Both the position numbers and the translations under genes were made by a program. Positions 6,122 to 6,216 of a stretch of DNA of 6,216 nt are shown here, in pieces (the stretch's first letter is position 1; each line of letters begins with the position of its first letter). Source of the stretch: Marinosulfonomonas sp. GTDB lineage: Bacteria; Pseudomonadota; Alphaproteobacteria; Rhodobacterales; Rhodobacteraceae. The stretch covers positions 1-6,216 of the forward strand of contig JAHRVD010000239.1 of NCBI GenBank assembly GCA_019090845.1. Direction: 5' to 3'. The notes beneath the pieces were generated by a model. It saw only the letters and a program-made list of their open reading frames with translations, searched no databases and had not been told where the DNA came from.

Positions 6122-6216
6122 ACGGATTTTGCTAGGCTTGCCAGCCCTGCCCGTCACAGGCCGGTTTTCAGGTCGGATGCGCTACCTGTCGGATGTTTAT
6201 GGGGCGTTGATGGATA
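6122..6216 (+). other. Upstream/edge region; possible start of a divergent gene at 6177
   Basis: No complete gene is visible. An ATG at 6177 opens a frame (MRYLSDVYGALMD) that runs off the window, with only a weak AGG (6170-6172) upstream. The same plus-strand frame is also open upstream through the segment to the palindrome. On the minus strand, one frame reads into a stop (TGA) near 6155, so the tail of an upstream minus-strand gene is an equal possibility. Thirteen codons are too few to decide. Confidence 0.2.

Noticed and set aside
1..6216. CRISPR arrays, tRNA/rRNA genes, insertion sequences, phage or defence genes
   Set aside because: No direct-repeat arrays, cloverleaf-like sequences, transposase motifs or terminal inverted repeats were seen; nearly all of the window is accounted for by six metabolic and transport genes.

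Overview
The window looks like part of a catabolic locus from a proteobacterium, most likely an alphaproteobacterium of the Rhodobacterales/Roseobacter type. This rests on moderate-to-high GC, a complete three-gene TRAP uptake system placed next to acyl-CoA enzymes, and the general style of the proteins. It is an inference, because no rRNA or other phylogenetic marker is present.

Layout: a plus-strand run of five closely spaced genes fills positions 1-5026. It starts with an acyl-CoA dehydrogenase-fold protein (5' end cut by the window edge), then a crotonase-fold protein, then TRAP transporter small membrane subunit (dctQ-type), large membrane subunit (dctM-type) and periplasmic binding protein (dctP-type). 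Gaps are 38, 23, -1 and 103 bases. No promoter-like gap lies between them, so they probably form one operon, which ends at a strong rho-independent terminator (5052-5081). A convergent minus-strand gene (5118-6077) encodes an FMN enzyme of the nitronate monooxygenase/FabK-like family. The last ~100 bases are its upstream region, with a perfect 10-bp palindrome; a divergent plus-strand gene may begin at 6177.

How the genes could work together: the sodium-driven TRAP system would import an organic acid captured in the periplasm, and after CoA activation by an enzyme outside the window the two fold-typical CoA enzymes would process it. The substrate cannot be read from the sequence.

The main point of interest is that both CoA enzymes lack the textbook catalytic residues of their default annotations. 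The acyl-CoA dehydrogenase has Gly and Thr at the two positions where the catalytic Glu is normally found. The 'enoyl-CoA hydratase' has Ser and Phe in place of both catalytic Glu residues, and instead carries the Asp typical of PaaG-like isomerases. A plain 'fatty-acid beta-oxidation' label is therefore probably wrong for this operon. Ring-type (alicyclic/aromatic-derived) or otherwise unusual acyl-CoA chemistry is the better hypothesis.
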